NCBI RefSeq assembly: GCF_029227915.1
Contig: NC_079883.1
Coordinates: forward strand, 15,066,001 to 15,130,000
Direction: 5' to 3'
DNA: 64,000 nucleotides
Origin: Hydractinia symbiolongicarpus
Lineage: Eukaryota; Cnidaria; Hydrozoa; Anthoathecata; Hydractiniidae
Shown: piece by piece, positions 1 through 12,958 of the stretch
Position numbering within the stretch: position 1 is the stretch's first letter
Layout: the number at the start of each line of letters is the position of its first letter
Translations under genes and position numbers: made by a program
The notes under the pieces: model-generated
What the model was told of the DNA's origin: nothing
What the model saw: only the letters and a program-made list of their open reading frames with translations
Databases searched by the model: none

Positions 1-3000
1 AACTATATTGGACGATGGGAAGGTAAACCCACATATGTTTTTTATCATTGTTTCTTCTTATAACTATACCTGTTCTAACTTGTACCTGCTATAACTTTGA
101 AGGTGATGCTATAACATGTAGCTAAGTAAAGAGAGTGTATTCCTTGTGAGTCTAGAATTACAAGAAGAACGTACTTCGAACAATTTTGCTTTCTTTTTAC
201 TGTTACAGGCGTATGTTTTTGCAATAAGATAATTTTAACATATTTTTTCCAATCCTAAAACGAATCACCATCATTGATGAATTTGATCAAATATTTCTAC
301 ATTGTTGGAAAAACACAAATAAGAATATTTGAGGCTGAAAGGTTTAAAGTACAGCCAGCCTCGTTTGACATTTAGACGTCTTACAAGAAGTGTAGCGACA
401 TAGTTATTTAGCGACCTTATCCATGTGAATGTAATTTCTATGAAGAAGAATATTTTCCCCATTTGTAATACTTTAATTATTCATATAGAGGCTTTTAACA
501 GAAATGACATAACCTGATATATCTGTAGTATTTTTGATAAATCATGAAATTAAATTAACTCATAAAGCAGCAGAGTAACATTAATAAAAATAAGAAAATA
601 AACTGTACTGAGGTGAAGCCCGAAGAATCTTAATAAAGTTTTTCAGTAAACACAAGAGTTGAAGTAACAGGTAAAACTGGAAATAAAAACTGCTAAATTT
701 ATCTGGATTGTCCTTTTGAATACTGTGAAAAAAATAGCGATTCTTATATATCGCAGGTAGAATAGAACTCAATACAAAATTATCCTTATATTTTTTCGCC
801 ATATTCTCAGAAGCATAATATATTTTATAAACTCTTAGCTATGGTTAAAAATTTTCTGTAAGAAATTTTTCGTGCAAGTATCCTTCCTTCTCAACCGGGA
901 TCAATTTGGACAGTCAATGAACCTATAAATTCAGGATCCTTATTTTTCGGCATTAAGAAATCTATTTATATATTTTGAAAACATGCTCTGTTATTTCCAC
1001 CTTTTTTCTTCATCGTATCCGAATCAAACAGTAGATAACAGTTGTTGTTGTTGTCGCTGTTTTTGTTGTTTTTGGTACTGATTTTACTGGTAAAATAAAA
1101 TGTCGGCCAGTGTACACCACTGAAAGAATTTAAGGTTTAGTTGCAAGTTCTTACTTTCCAATATTTTAAAGTATGTGTTACTTAAAGATAAACAGTCGCC
1201 GCAACAAAATTTGGGCACGACTGCGTTAAAACAAAATATTTCACTCATCAATAACATTAGAAACAATGAGTAAAGATGTTTTATAACGTAATAATGGTTG
1301 GGGTGAACATGTCTAATACGAAAAAGAGATTATTAAATCATGATTGAATCATCAATAGACTTGATATTTATAAATAGGTTCTCAAAAAGAGTGCAACAGA
1401 GCTTAAAAATAATTAAGTAGGTTTGACTATATCCGTTCTTTTCACATGTCACCTAGACAATAGATGGGGTGCTGTGTGAGACATTCTTATGCCTCTTATC
1501 TGATGGAAATGATAATATAGTATGCATAATTAAATATGATATGGGTTATTTTATACGTCAACATGTATATGATTGGACATGACAGTTTGCAATTAGAGAA
1601 GAGGAAAAAACAACTTTGCACTAAAAAGATCCAAAATGCTTTTAAAATCTTTCAATTAATATTTAATATATAATATTGTAAACATTTTATTGCCAATGCT
1701 AGTAGTGATGAACCTCTTTTTCATCAGTATGACCATTTGGAAATGCAACTGATCCACCAGCTCATTAATATGTCTTTTTAAAAACTTTATTTTTATTTCA
1801 TGACAATTGTAAAAGAAAACGTAAAACTGCATTCGTATTATTTGCAGTAACCTAATAAAGCTTTAAATGATCCATACAAAGATTAAATGTTGTTGTCCTT
1901 ATCAGTAGTTATTCAGTACGCTATATTTAGAGAGTAAGTAAATTGTCGATGACATGCAGGCTTGTTAATCTGCTTATATTTTAGAAATTATCATGAGACG
2001 TGACTCATTGTTAACAACTCCTACATTCTACAATAAATCCTACAACGTTATTCTTAGCAAGACAATGGTAGAAAATCCATTCCCACTTCTCATTTCTTTT
2101 AACGCGTTTCACTAAAAAACTATTTTTTTCTAGAGCTTTGAATGCATCCAAACATTTTTAGATCTCGTTGGAATAGAAATGGTTAAGTTTGTGAATTCCG
2201 CCAATAAGTTGTTTACCTATTAAGTCCCTCCCCTCTAATAATCGTGTTCTTTCAAAAGTTCTTATTTAATAAGCAGGTCAGCTAACGTATGCTATCGATA
2301 AAAGCAATGAGGATGAGAATGTAACTGATTACTTTCGCTATCATTAATATCACAAGATTTAAGTTTTCAGAATTTTTTAAGTACCCTCATTAAAGCGCCT
2401 ACCAACATCCGATCACAACCTGAGCTTAATGGACCACGGACTGCATGTTTCTTCTTTTAGTGAAATTATTTTGCAACACCTTGTTGTGTTATCGGCATAA
2501 TTATTGAGCAATGGTAATTTTTAAATAAATAAGATATAAATCATGCCTTTAACCGCTTAAACATGAAATCTATTTAAGATTACAAAAACCAAAGCACCTT
2601 TTTAAAAATTATTTGTGCCGAAGTATGAGTCGTAGAAAACTGAAGGATGTGCATATTTTCCACAGTTTAAGTACCGTCATTAAACTTTCACGTTTGATAG
2701 ATTTCGAAAAATTACAGACACTTTTCATGTGCTAAATGAGAACAAGTCCATGATAAAGTTTCACCAGCCATTACTCAGATAAGATTTTCTACTCAAAAAT
2801 GTGTTTTCTTATTTAATTTTTCCATCACTTTCACCATTCACCAAATGTCACATATCTGAAATTTTTGGAATAACGAGACTGTTTATTGACATGCTAATGT
2901 CAAGTCTTTAATAACAGATTCAATTACCTCCTGATTTAGTCGATTTTATTCCGAGTATGCAAAGTAACATATGTACAAAAATAGTAATGGCAAAAGCCAA

Positions 3001-4346
3001 ATGGTAATTTGTCATGTGCATATTTATCTTTCCCTGTTTGCAATCATGTTTATCACAAACACATTGAAACAACAACATAATACCCAATTAAGGTTATATC
3101 CTGTTTGGCTACAAATATTTTGCTAATTCCCTTGGTTATTACATTTTAGAAGAATTGAGCAATTATTTACCTTAGAGGATATTAAAAGCTGCCTGCATAC
3201 GTGACAGGCTAGCTTCATACGTAGAACACATTTCACTTATTTTGATACAAAGTTAAAATCTCTATATTTTCTACTTTCTTCTTTCTGTTCATTTTTCCTG
3301 AATATTTTCGAGCTTTTCATCCATCGTATTTTATATACGATGAATGAAAATAAAAAGAAGTAACTACACTAATGCTTTTAACTGTCCGCGTGTAGAACCT
3401 TTTTGTTCCATGAAAAAAAAAAGAATTGGTGAGGGTAGTAAGGTAGTATCAGAAACTTACTTTCATTGTTTTAGTACAAGGAGGACTCAATAAAAATTTC
3501 GAATGCTAAAAACGAGTCAGTTGGACAGAATTTCAACAAAACATCACAGATGTTTAAATGTTTGGTTAAAATGAGCATTCTCAATTTTCACGTCTTGCCA
3601 CTAAGAAGCACACTACGAAATGTCAAGATATACACTGCAAGTTATGTTACATGTCTCGATTCATTTTTGTAAGCAAAGAAGAGAAAGGAAAAAGTGGGGA
3701 ATCAAGAAAATAGGAATGTAAAAAAAAGGAAATTGAATTGTTCTTACAACTTATTGCTTTAGCTACTCTTGTGATTTTAAACTCCATTTTTGATTTTATT
3801 GCCGTCTTATATGGTAAAATTGTACTGTTGTAAGGATAATGCGAGATATTGAATGGTTAAATGGTCCAACTTTTTGAAAGCTCTTATCTGACTATACTTT
3901 TATTTATTTAAGATATTGTGTGGAATACTTTTGCAGCGTTTTTAGTTTGTCTAATACAACGAGACAACATCTAAAAAAAGGGAACCAAAAAAACATTTTT
4001 TAATTAAGGTATAATATGTCTTATATTTTATCTTTTTATATATAATAAATTGTATATATATACATTTCTTAGAAGATAAATTATTGTTAGAAATCTGTCG
4101 AAATTTCTCCGTCGGCGAATAATGTAAAATTTGTTGAAACATTCTTAACAAATATTAGTATCATTTTGTACAATTTCGTCTGGTGGTTTAATACAAATTT
4201 TTGTGTTTACGAAGCTACGAAAGAAGTAGCAAAGTAATTTTTTAGTTTTCTTGTGACGAAGTCTGCGAATGGCATTGCATAAAAATAACTTTAAGTGATA
4301 ACCATCTGATCATTCGTCTCATATTTTATTTTTTGTTTCTTTATTT
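1..4346. other. AT-rich intergenic DNA, no gene recognised
   Basis: About 4.3 kb of very AT-rich sequence. The only open frames are short (60-75 codons), rich in F/I/K/L/N/Y and without flanking splice sites or recognisable motifs, as expected by chance at this base composition. I see no RNA gene, tandem array or transposon end. It lies downstream of the minus-strand secreted-protein gene that ends at 4347. Confidence 0.6.
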
Positions 4347-7300
4347 TTATTTTTTAACGCGTTTTAATTGTGGATTTTCTTGTAGCTCATTTAACTTTTT
4401 CCTAAGTTCACTGGCTGTATACAATTTCTTGAAGGATGATGTTGCGTTTGTTTTTTCTTGACGTTCTATGGGTTCTGGTGGAATTTGCACGCATCGTGTT
4501 TTTTCTTCGCCAGTTTTTCTATCCTTGTCAACAATAGCACAAGTGAGGCCTGTCCTGCAACCACACGAAAATGTTCTGCCTCTCTAAAAAAAACAGGTTA
4601 ATTATTCATAATAGTTAAGAGATGTCTGATCAGGAAAATAGAGCAGACATGAAAAACATTTTGATCAGGATTAAGTCGTTAAGTTGTCTTAGCCTTATTG
4701 TAATACATTATAATGCAATGTCCAAAACACCGCATGTTCCTTTTGTCTGTAAATACATATTTTTACAAATGTATATTCGTTATATGGCATTTTTTAAGAA
4801 CAAGTTTTAATTAGTGCAGTTGCCATGGATACACTCTTAAATAGCTCTTGTCCAAAGTCCGCGATCGTGCTTATAATGAACGGTACTTGTTTACACGAAA
4901 CTTGTTTTTCTCGTAAAGGTGTCACGTGCAACAACAAAAATGTCGCCATAATTTAATTAGATTAACTTTAGAATGTTTTCAAAACAAAAACGAATGAAAC
5001 TTGTTGCAAAAGTGCTGCCTATTATTGTGCCACCAGTTGTAAGCATATATGTTTTCCTTTCAATAGCATTAGTCCTACAAACATCCTAAGGTTATTGAAG
5101 GTAAAAAAGTGATGCTGCTTGAATGCGTGCCAATTGAAACAATATTTTTATTAAGATGTTTAGCTCCACCCCTATTCATTCTATTCTCTTTAACATTGAC
5201 CTGATGGTAATGGTATCTTTTAATCCCTGTGAACTTCTGTCAGATTTAGAATGTCCAAGAGAAGAGGATGCAAACACTGGTACTTTGTGTACGAATTCAA
5301 AGTAAGAAGTTGTTTATCAACGTATTAGTAAGCAGGTAGACGGCATGGCAATTATCTTACCTGACGGCATGGCAATTATCTTACCTGAAAGTTTATCGAG
5401 CAAATATCTCCTAAGTTACGTGTTGGCATACAAAAACCAGCATTGTTTTTTTCACGAAACGCACAACAGGAATTTTTGTCGCAATCGTCATTACGGATGC
5501 ATGCTGACAGGGCCTGAAAAGGGAATAGGAAAACTGTAAAATAACACAAAACAAGGAATTAAGTTAGTGAAGTTTATTTTCGGACTTATTTAGAGTATAG
5601 TTTAAATATCTTAACATAAGACTTGCTTACGGTTAAGAATTTACTCTTTTTTTTTTGGATTCAACTGTTTATATTTATGAAAGTTCCAGCAGAAACTATA
5701 GATAAGTCATTATATTACATAACAATAAAACTGGTAGAAAAAACTTGATTTTAAAAAACCCATAGATCTTTAACTATTAGAAAATTTAGAACAAATAGAA
5801 TAACTTATATTTGTTTGACAAAAAAATGTATCTAGTGTTAACTAGTCGACGTATCAACTCAAGAAAGATAGCTATCACCCTATCCAGTCGAAGCTGATAA
5901 GGCTGACTACTATCCATAATTTCTTACCGTTATTTTTGTTTATTAGGCGATTTTCTGCTTAATGACTTAAAACTTCAAAGACTAAGAAACAGTAAATAAC
6001 TGAATTAAGTACAGCTGCTCGCTTAGGATGATGTAGGGCATGTTTTATTCTTAGTCACAGAAAAGTCTTTTCCACGAAAGTATAGCTCAATGAAGGATTT
6101 CAGCTACAGACAAATATGATAATAACAAATCTTAGCAATCCCACCCCAATGGTAAAAATATCCTCCTCCCAATTTGAAACATTGTTTCGGTGATTATGAA
6201 ATAATTATTTTGATCAAGCTTAACGATTTTAAAATTTGTTTGTTTTTTTTTCATCAAGGTCGAGTACGACAAAAATGTATTCCCGCGTTTTACTCTCCTT
6301 CACGGTTGTTTTGTAATGCATTTCATCTGATGACTTCGCTTGCTTTGTATATTTCATTGTGGCTTTGTGTTTTCGGAAATAAAAATAAAAAGCATTAAAA
6401 AGCTTGCTAAGAAATTTTTTGTTCTGTGTTATGAGTCACAGAGCTTAAAAATAAAATACTTACATGCTCTGAATATATGGAGGAAGGAGTGCTTCATATT
6501 AATTTGCTTATAATTGCATAATTTAATCGTTATGCGATATAATAGTTTGTTGTTTTCTTTTTTTGACTTGAATTCCGGAGTAAGGCCTACATCGATGCCT
6601 AACGGGTTCTCCATTCCCGCACGAACAAAAGGTTGTTTTGACGGACGAAAGAGATTCTCACGGATGTGGAAATTGCAAAATAGCTAATTGTCTTGCTAAT
6701 CTTACGTAAAAAATATAAATTTGTGTATTCTTGTATTTGTAGAAACGTTTTCAATCACTTGATCCATTTTCTTTTAAAGGAAATACTTCAGGACTTTCCG
6801 TTACCCATTGGCTAATAAGCCATCAAGTCGAGGCGATATGAATATGGTAGAGGCGATATGAATATGGTTTTGGGAGGTCCTTAATAACTTGTTTTTATAT
6901 TTTTTTACTTAAAAGGATTTATGTAACAAAGATAAAAAAATCTTTGTCACATTATAATAACTTTACATTTATAAGATATTTTTAGCAGGGTTATTTTCCT
7001 GTTTCTTTTCGTGAGAGGTAACATAGCTTTGTAAAACCAGTTTAGGAGTACGAAGTCCAGACATATTCTACGTGCAAACATCTACCGCTGAATACGGATA
7101 TGGATACGTTATTTTCCTTCCTTCTTCTTTCCCTAATTTAATTGGATTCTTTGTGTTACGAGTTGAAATATGTGCATGAAACTCAGTCATACACCCTCTA
7201 TTTTGTCTAAATACAACTATAACACTTCGGACAGTTTCATTTTCTGTTCCTTCATACACCCACAGTTACTGAACTGAAGCCTCAAAATAAATATAACCAT

Positions 7301-8429
7301 GTTAGCAAGATTTGTTTTAGTGTTTTGTTGGTAAAACTTGTTCAAAAATTGACGTCAGTGTTTTTGAAGTTTAAAATTATGGACTGTGTGAGTGAGTAAA
7401 ATGAAATAAAAAAAATATTCGACCCTAAAATTTTGATAATAATAATGTAAAAAATTTGAGCATACTGCACTCGTTCGTTAATTGAAATGCTTGTTAATAC
7501 GGTTCCTAAGAATTTGCCTTCTCATATTTTTGGCTCTTCTAAAGAACTTTCGACATATCAACAAAAAGACCAGTTGATATGTGAAAGGACAGTGAATATG
7601 TGTCATTATTGTGTTGAAAATAACTTATTTATAACTTATTTATAACTTATTAAACACGCATTTTCACATTACTCTCATCCGAGGTCTTTACTTGTGAATA
7701 GGAGATTATCAACAATTAACGTGTAAACAACATTAAGACAAACATGTATCGTCGTGGCCATCGCTTATTGTTTATCAGAGATACAAATGTATCGAAAGAT
7801 TTTTATCGACTTACGAATGTTATGAAGAATAAAAACAATCGTAACACTGTCGCAATCTGTTGGCACCGTTTAACCCACGCAACGCTCTCACCCACTTTCC
7901 TCGTGTTAATTTGACATTTAGGAGATGCTTCCAAATTTTTGAGTCACATCAGATTAGAGATTACTCTGATGTGTGCGTATTACACGTAAATATTGCATGC
8001 GTAAGCAAAAACAATGATAGGAATTTGTCAAAACATTGGTATCTATAATATGAATTGAACTAAGAATGTTAAAATTTCGTTTGAAATAACTTTTCCAATT
8101 ACGAGTCGTTAATAAAGTATTCCAATGCTTCCAATTCCGAATTTATAACGCTAAATATACGTAGCTAAAGCAAAACACACACACACACACACACGAAAAA
8201 AATTAGTTTTTATGGCTAATTAGACTCTTCTGATATTTTGCACAAAACATTGTAAATGCTTTTTATTTTAATACGATTGTCCATACTATGTAGCATATAC
8301 AAATCTGTGATTTGCAGAAATCTTTTTTTTAAAAAAAAAACAAGGAAATGAAACACTCACCGCAGCTTGTGTTTTCACAAGTAAACATGCAAAGTAGAAC
8401 CAAGGTATTATTGATAACCTGGAGTTCAT
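4347..8429 (-). CDS. Secreted ten-cysteine protein, Dickkopf-C2/prokineticin (colipase-fold) type
   Basis: Three exons on the minus strand, 8429-8361, 5513-5385 and 4583-4347, all in phase 0 with GT-AG introns, give 144 residues. Exon 1 is a signal peptide starting MNSRLSIIPWFYF and ending before Ala-Ala. Exon 2 has C-x6-C, a CC pair, then G-F-C-x-P and G-D-I-C. Exon 3 has S-C-G-C-x3-L-T-C and R-C, followed by a charged tail ending LKRVKK. The ten cysteines, with CC and C-x-C placed as here, match the prokineticin/colipase fold and the second cysteine domain of Dickkopf Wnt antagonists; hydrozoan Dickkopf proteins with only this domain are known. Expected role: secreted ligand or Wnt-pathway antagonist. 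Whether it is Dickkopf or prokineticin cannot be decided by eye. AATAAA motifs follow the stop. The first intron is about 2.85 kb. Confidence 0.78.
5339..5386 (-). repeat. Exact tandem duplication of 24 bp carrying the exon 2 splice donor
   Basis: Two identical 24-bp units, 5339-5362 and 5363-5386, each contain the minus-strand donor CAG/GTAAGA of the secreted ten-cysteine gene. The donor at 5385/5384 keeps frame with exon 3. The copy 24 nt downstream (exon end 5361) would add GTA AGA TAA, an immediate in-frame stop. Confidence 0.85.
8174..8194. repeat. (CA)n microsatellite
   Basis: Uninterrupted CA dinucleotide run about 200 bp downstream, in minus-strand sense, of the first exon of the secreted ten-cysteine gene, inside its first intron. 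Confidence 0.95.
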
Positions 8430-11400
8430 CTTGATTAATGCAGGTGGTTGTTTTGTTACGTCTTGTTTTCAGTCACCAACAATGGTGGCGGGAACTACTG
8501 CCTATGAAACGTTTAGCGGTCTTGTGTGTTTAACTTTCAAAAAACGAATGTTTTATATTTAATCGCTCGTATTAAAACGTCATTTATATACTTAATATGA
8601 TGACGTAATCTAGTTTCCAGACCTCTTATTTTCCGGAAGAATTCCTTCTTTTGAGCAATGAATAGAATAGAATAATATAATTATATCAAATTGCATTGGT
8701 TAGCTTTTTTAAAAGACTAAGCATGTAAATTACACATTATGGCTTACGAAGCTTTGTAGAATGAAAAGTATGTATTTGTAAAAATTCAAAACTTAAATTA
8801 CTTACAAGCAAGTGTTATGTATTGTTTTAGCTAAAAATAAAAACCATTTTAAAAATAAAGGATAGTATAGGGGTGGTAGTGGTGGTGTTTTTTTGCATTC
8901 AGTTTTTTTTTCAAAAATAATAACAATAACGAATGAATCCTATCAGTAGTTTAGGATAAGTTAAAAAAAAAAAATGAGCTGTACCTAATTAATCGTTTTT
9001 CTTAGTGACTCATGACGATATTAAAATCGCAATTGTGTAAGAACACACACACACAAATATATACAGCCCCCTGAAGACAGCAAGATGTTGCGGAGGAGTT
9101 AGCATGACTGCTAAGTAGCGTTGGGATGTTTCTATCTTATCCATTACTTTAAAAGCTTTTTATGCTTTATTTAGGGAGGGAGGGCGTAATTTCGTTGTGA
9201 ATGTCAAATGTCTGCAGGTGGACATCACCACTAATAGACTCAAAAACACGTTTAATTTATTGTCACAAACGTTTTTTAAATTTCTATGTAATTTTTGATC
9301 AATTTTCTTTTATGATAGAAAACCGTGTTGACATATATGTGTCTATCTGGAATAATACAAGACCGTACGTATGTGGCCTGGGGAGGGAAAATAATTTAAA
9401 CATAACTAAACTTATATTTTTCTCAACGTATAGGATCAGTCTAATCTCCAGGTATAACGTTACATAGCTACATTTCATAATTAGCTGTAGAACACACTGA
9501 ATATAATTACTCCATATATGGTATTTTTCACCTTGAGCAAATGAGTTGGCACTGTAGAGAATTGAGCAATTACAGTTAGACTTTAAGATTAATTAAGATT
9601 CATTTCCACCGAAAGACAATTATTGCTGTAATGTTTGCTATAAAATTTCCACCGACGGAGATTTTTAATGAAACCTTTTTAAACATTCAAAAGCACTAAC
9701 CTGGAGCGTCAACTATATTTGGTATATTATATAACTACACTATTTTGTGAATAAAAAAATGAAGACATTACCTATAAAAGCTGCCATTTTTCCTGACCGC
9801 GTACATTTTAAGCTACCATTTTGGTTTCAAAGATTCCTTCACTAAAAATATTGATGTTTAAAATGATCGTCCAAAAAATTTTAATGATACTGTCTATATT
9901 TTTCCACATTCTTTGTTTTTAATGACGTTGCGATTTAAAATATAAAGTGGCAGTTTTAATTTCTAACGAGAGCTGTTTTTATTATTTTTCTTCTTCATAA
10001 GGTTGTGTAAAAGAGATTTGTTTGTTAAAAGTTGCATTGCTGTTCTAATATGATGGAGACATAGTTCGTTTGGAATGCGCATATTAAACGTTCTGAGTGC
10101 TTTTTAAGAGGGGTTAATGTGCTTTTTAACTTGACAACTGATTTAACGTTAACGTCATCAATCTTAGTAATAAAATCACACCAAAGCCAATGGCTATGGG
10201 AAATATTTAAATAATTTATCGTCATAAGCGATAATGAAAACAAGTTAGCACGGAAACAGCACAAATGATATTATCAGAACGGAAAAAAGTTCAAAGAAAG
10301 AATGATGGACAGTATCATTGTAAATTAATTTTTTTTAAACTTTTTGTAGCTAGTTGGAGGGATTTTGCTTTTACTGAACAAGGTTGAACCACCTTCATAA
10401 TTTTAAACACATAAATAAAATACATCGGTATAATGATAAAATTTATAAAATTAAATCGATGTATAAAAAAGGTATCCTGTTCCTATGGTAGCTAACATTT
10501 TTTAACATATTTTTGGTTTTTAATTATAACTGACGCATGCAGTCCTGATAAGTTCTAGCACAGGAATTTTTACTCGCCATATTTACACCTTAATTAAATC
10601 CTTGGTTTCTTATTAACGAACCTGAAGCACTTCTATTCCACAAACAGGTGAAATCCAAAAGAAGAATTTGAAAAATTTAAATTTCTGCTTTGCACGTTTT
10701 GTAGCTAGTTAGAAAATAAACAAGTTGAAAGTTTTAACTTAAAAAGACTGACAGCACAATCATGAGTTATTTCAACCAGCGCTCCAAAAAATTAAAAGCG
10801 GAGAAAACGCATATTAAGAATTTTAGTTTGGAGTTTACGAGTTGTAAAGTGACTGGGGAAGTCTGACACCTCCAGTTTAACTTCTGCAGCCCTTCGCACA
10901 TTTGAGTTCACTTTCCACGGTTACTGTGGCTTAATTAAACTTGGCATTATATGGAGTCCCGAAATTCATTTATAGATGGGAACGCATGAAACACGGTTCA
11001 AGTGGTGAAAACGGTTGCTATTGGTGTTGTAATGCATTCAATAACTTATTTGGCCGAAAGAGGGGGCCCAAATATCAATTTGATAAAAAATTTCTCTTTT
11101 ACATCAAATTCTCTGATAAATTTCGTGTTCTAGCTATAAGGACCAAAATTTTTTGAAGTGCCTCATTCCGAGTTAAAGTATTACAAATATTTGGGTTGAG
11201 CAGTAAAATTTTTTTTTTGTTTTGTTTCTATACTCTAGTGTGATATTATCATTTACTCAAATTTTTTCGTATAGAATTCTTTCGTACAGGAGAATTGCTT
11301 GATTGGAATCAGCCATTGCACAGTAGATATGCATACCAATAATAAAGAGATTAAAAAGATGGAACAGACATCTTAAACATGATTTAATTATAAAATGAAG

Positions 11401-12927
11401 AATACTTTTTATTGCATCTATCTATGTTCGACATAATAGAATCTTTTTTTTCTGACAGGATTAATTTGTTACCTTCTTCTTCACTTGCAAGAGTAACACA
11501 TCGTAAGACCATTTGACCAAATTACCAAAACAATGTTGAAATATAAATTGCGTCATTTCGATAAACTTAGCATTTATAGAAGCTTAACATAAAAAATGAA
11601 TCACTGAAAATAAAAAGCTGCGTTATTACTTAATCAACTCCAATTGCACTGGGAAAATTTTCGATAGAACTTTTGTTTTCTTCTGCATTTGTTTATCCTT
11701 ATTTATAAGAGCATTTTGAACAACCAATTTAGTTCATTTTTATCAAACCTGTTGGAGCAAATAGGAGAAAAAATGGTAATGTGAGAACCTATGCTTGTTA
11801 CAAAATGAAGCTGATAAAAATTGTTTCTGTGCTTCAAATTTATATTTCCACCTCTTTAGATAAGTTAATATGGACACACCTTTTTGATAAAAAAAACATA
11901 AATTCTTAATAAGGATTGTTGTTGCGTAGTACTCCACTTGTGATCAACTCGTTTGCTTGCTGAGTTAGGCTATTGCACCAATCGAAATTAAACCTTAAAC
12001 TTATTTACACAAAATTTAGAACAAGTTATGTCTTAAAAAGAATTTTATATTTGTGTTTGCCCTTTTTTTCTTTTTATATTTAACCGCCTTAGATTGGGCT
12101 CTTGATTAGCCATTGGTTTGTTTTTTGAAGGATTTAAGACGACTTATGTCGCTTATAAATGTTGTTTATAAATTAAGCGTGTTTTGTGAAACTTGCGCAA
12201 GATATTTCTGTTTTATCTTAAGAAAATTGAAATATGTTGAAGTAATTTTTTATTTCAGTTAAGAAGGATCAACTTCAACGTCTATGCATCGATCCATCAA
12301 ATTGAATTGTTCAATACTTAGGCTATTGTTGCTAATACATTGATTTCAAGTGCAAGTTTACGTTATATGTTATATGCAGTATTTATCTTTACGACGACTT
12401 ATGTATCTAGCCACGAAATACCGCGCATTCCCGTATTTCACCTTCTGTGAAAAGGTGTAACTTTCACGTAGAATGTGAAAAGTTCGTTTTTTTCTTCTTC
12501 AGTTATTAAAAAACGCTTAACGAATGTATAATGAGAATCCATGAAATCACTAATTTGTTGTTTTTTATGCCGAGTGTATCATTATGTTATATTCATGCCA
12601 TACCACGAGTGGGTACATGCACGTTAATATCATTTTAAAACGATTTTAAGTGGTGTTATTTTTTATTTATTACCATACCAGTGTAAAGTTGTAAACAAAC
12701 ACTGATTTTTTCTTCTTCTAGGAAGAGTTCAATTCTTCAACTTATATTGTGTTTAAGAAAGGAATCAAACATGTCATTAAAATTAAGAAATAATATTTTG
12801 TAAAACAGACAAAACCGTGACAAATCATGATAATTTTCTCCGTATCGTTCTTATATAATGCATGTGACACTGTTAGGGTTGTATTATATTTCACAGGGTC
12901 TTAATTAAAACCAACTGTAACTCTCTC

Positions 12928-12958
<31 letters not shown>

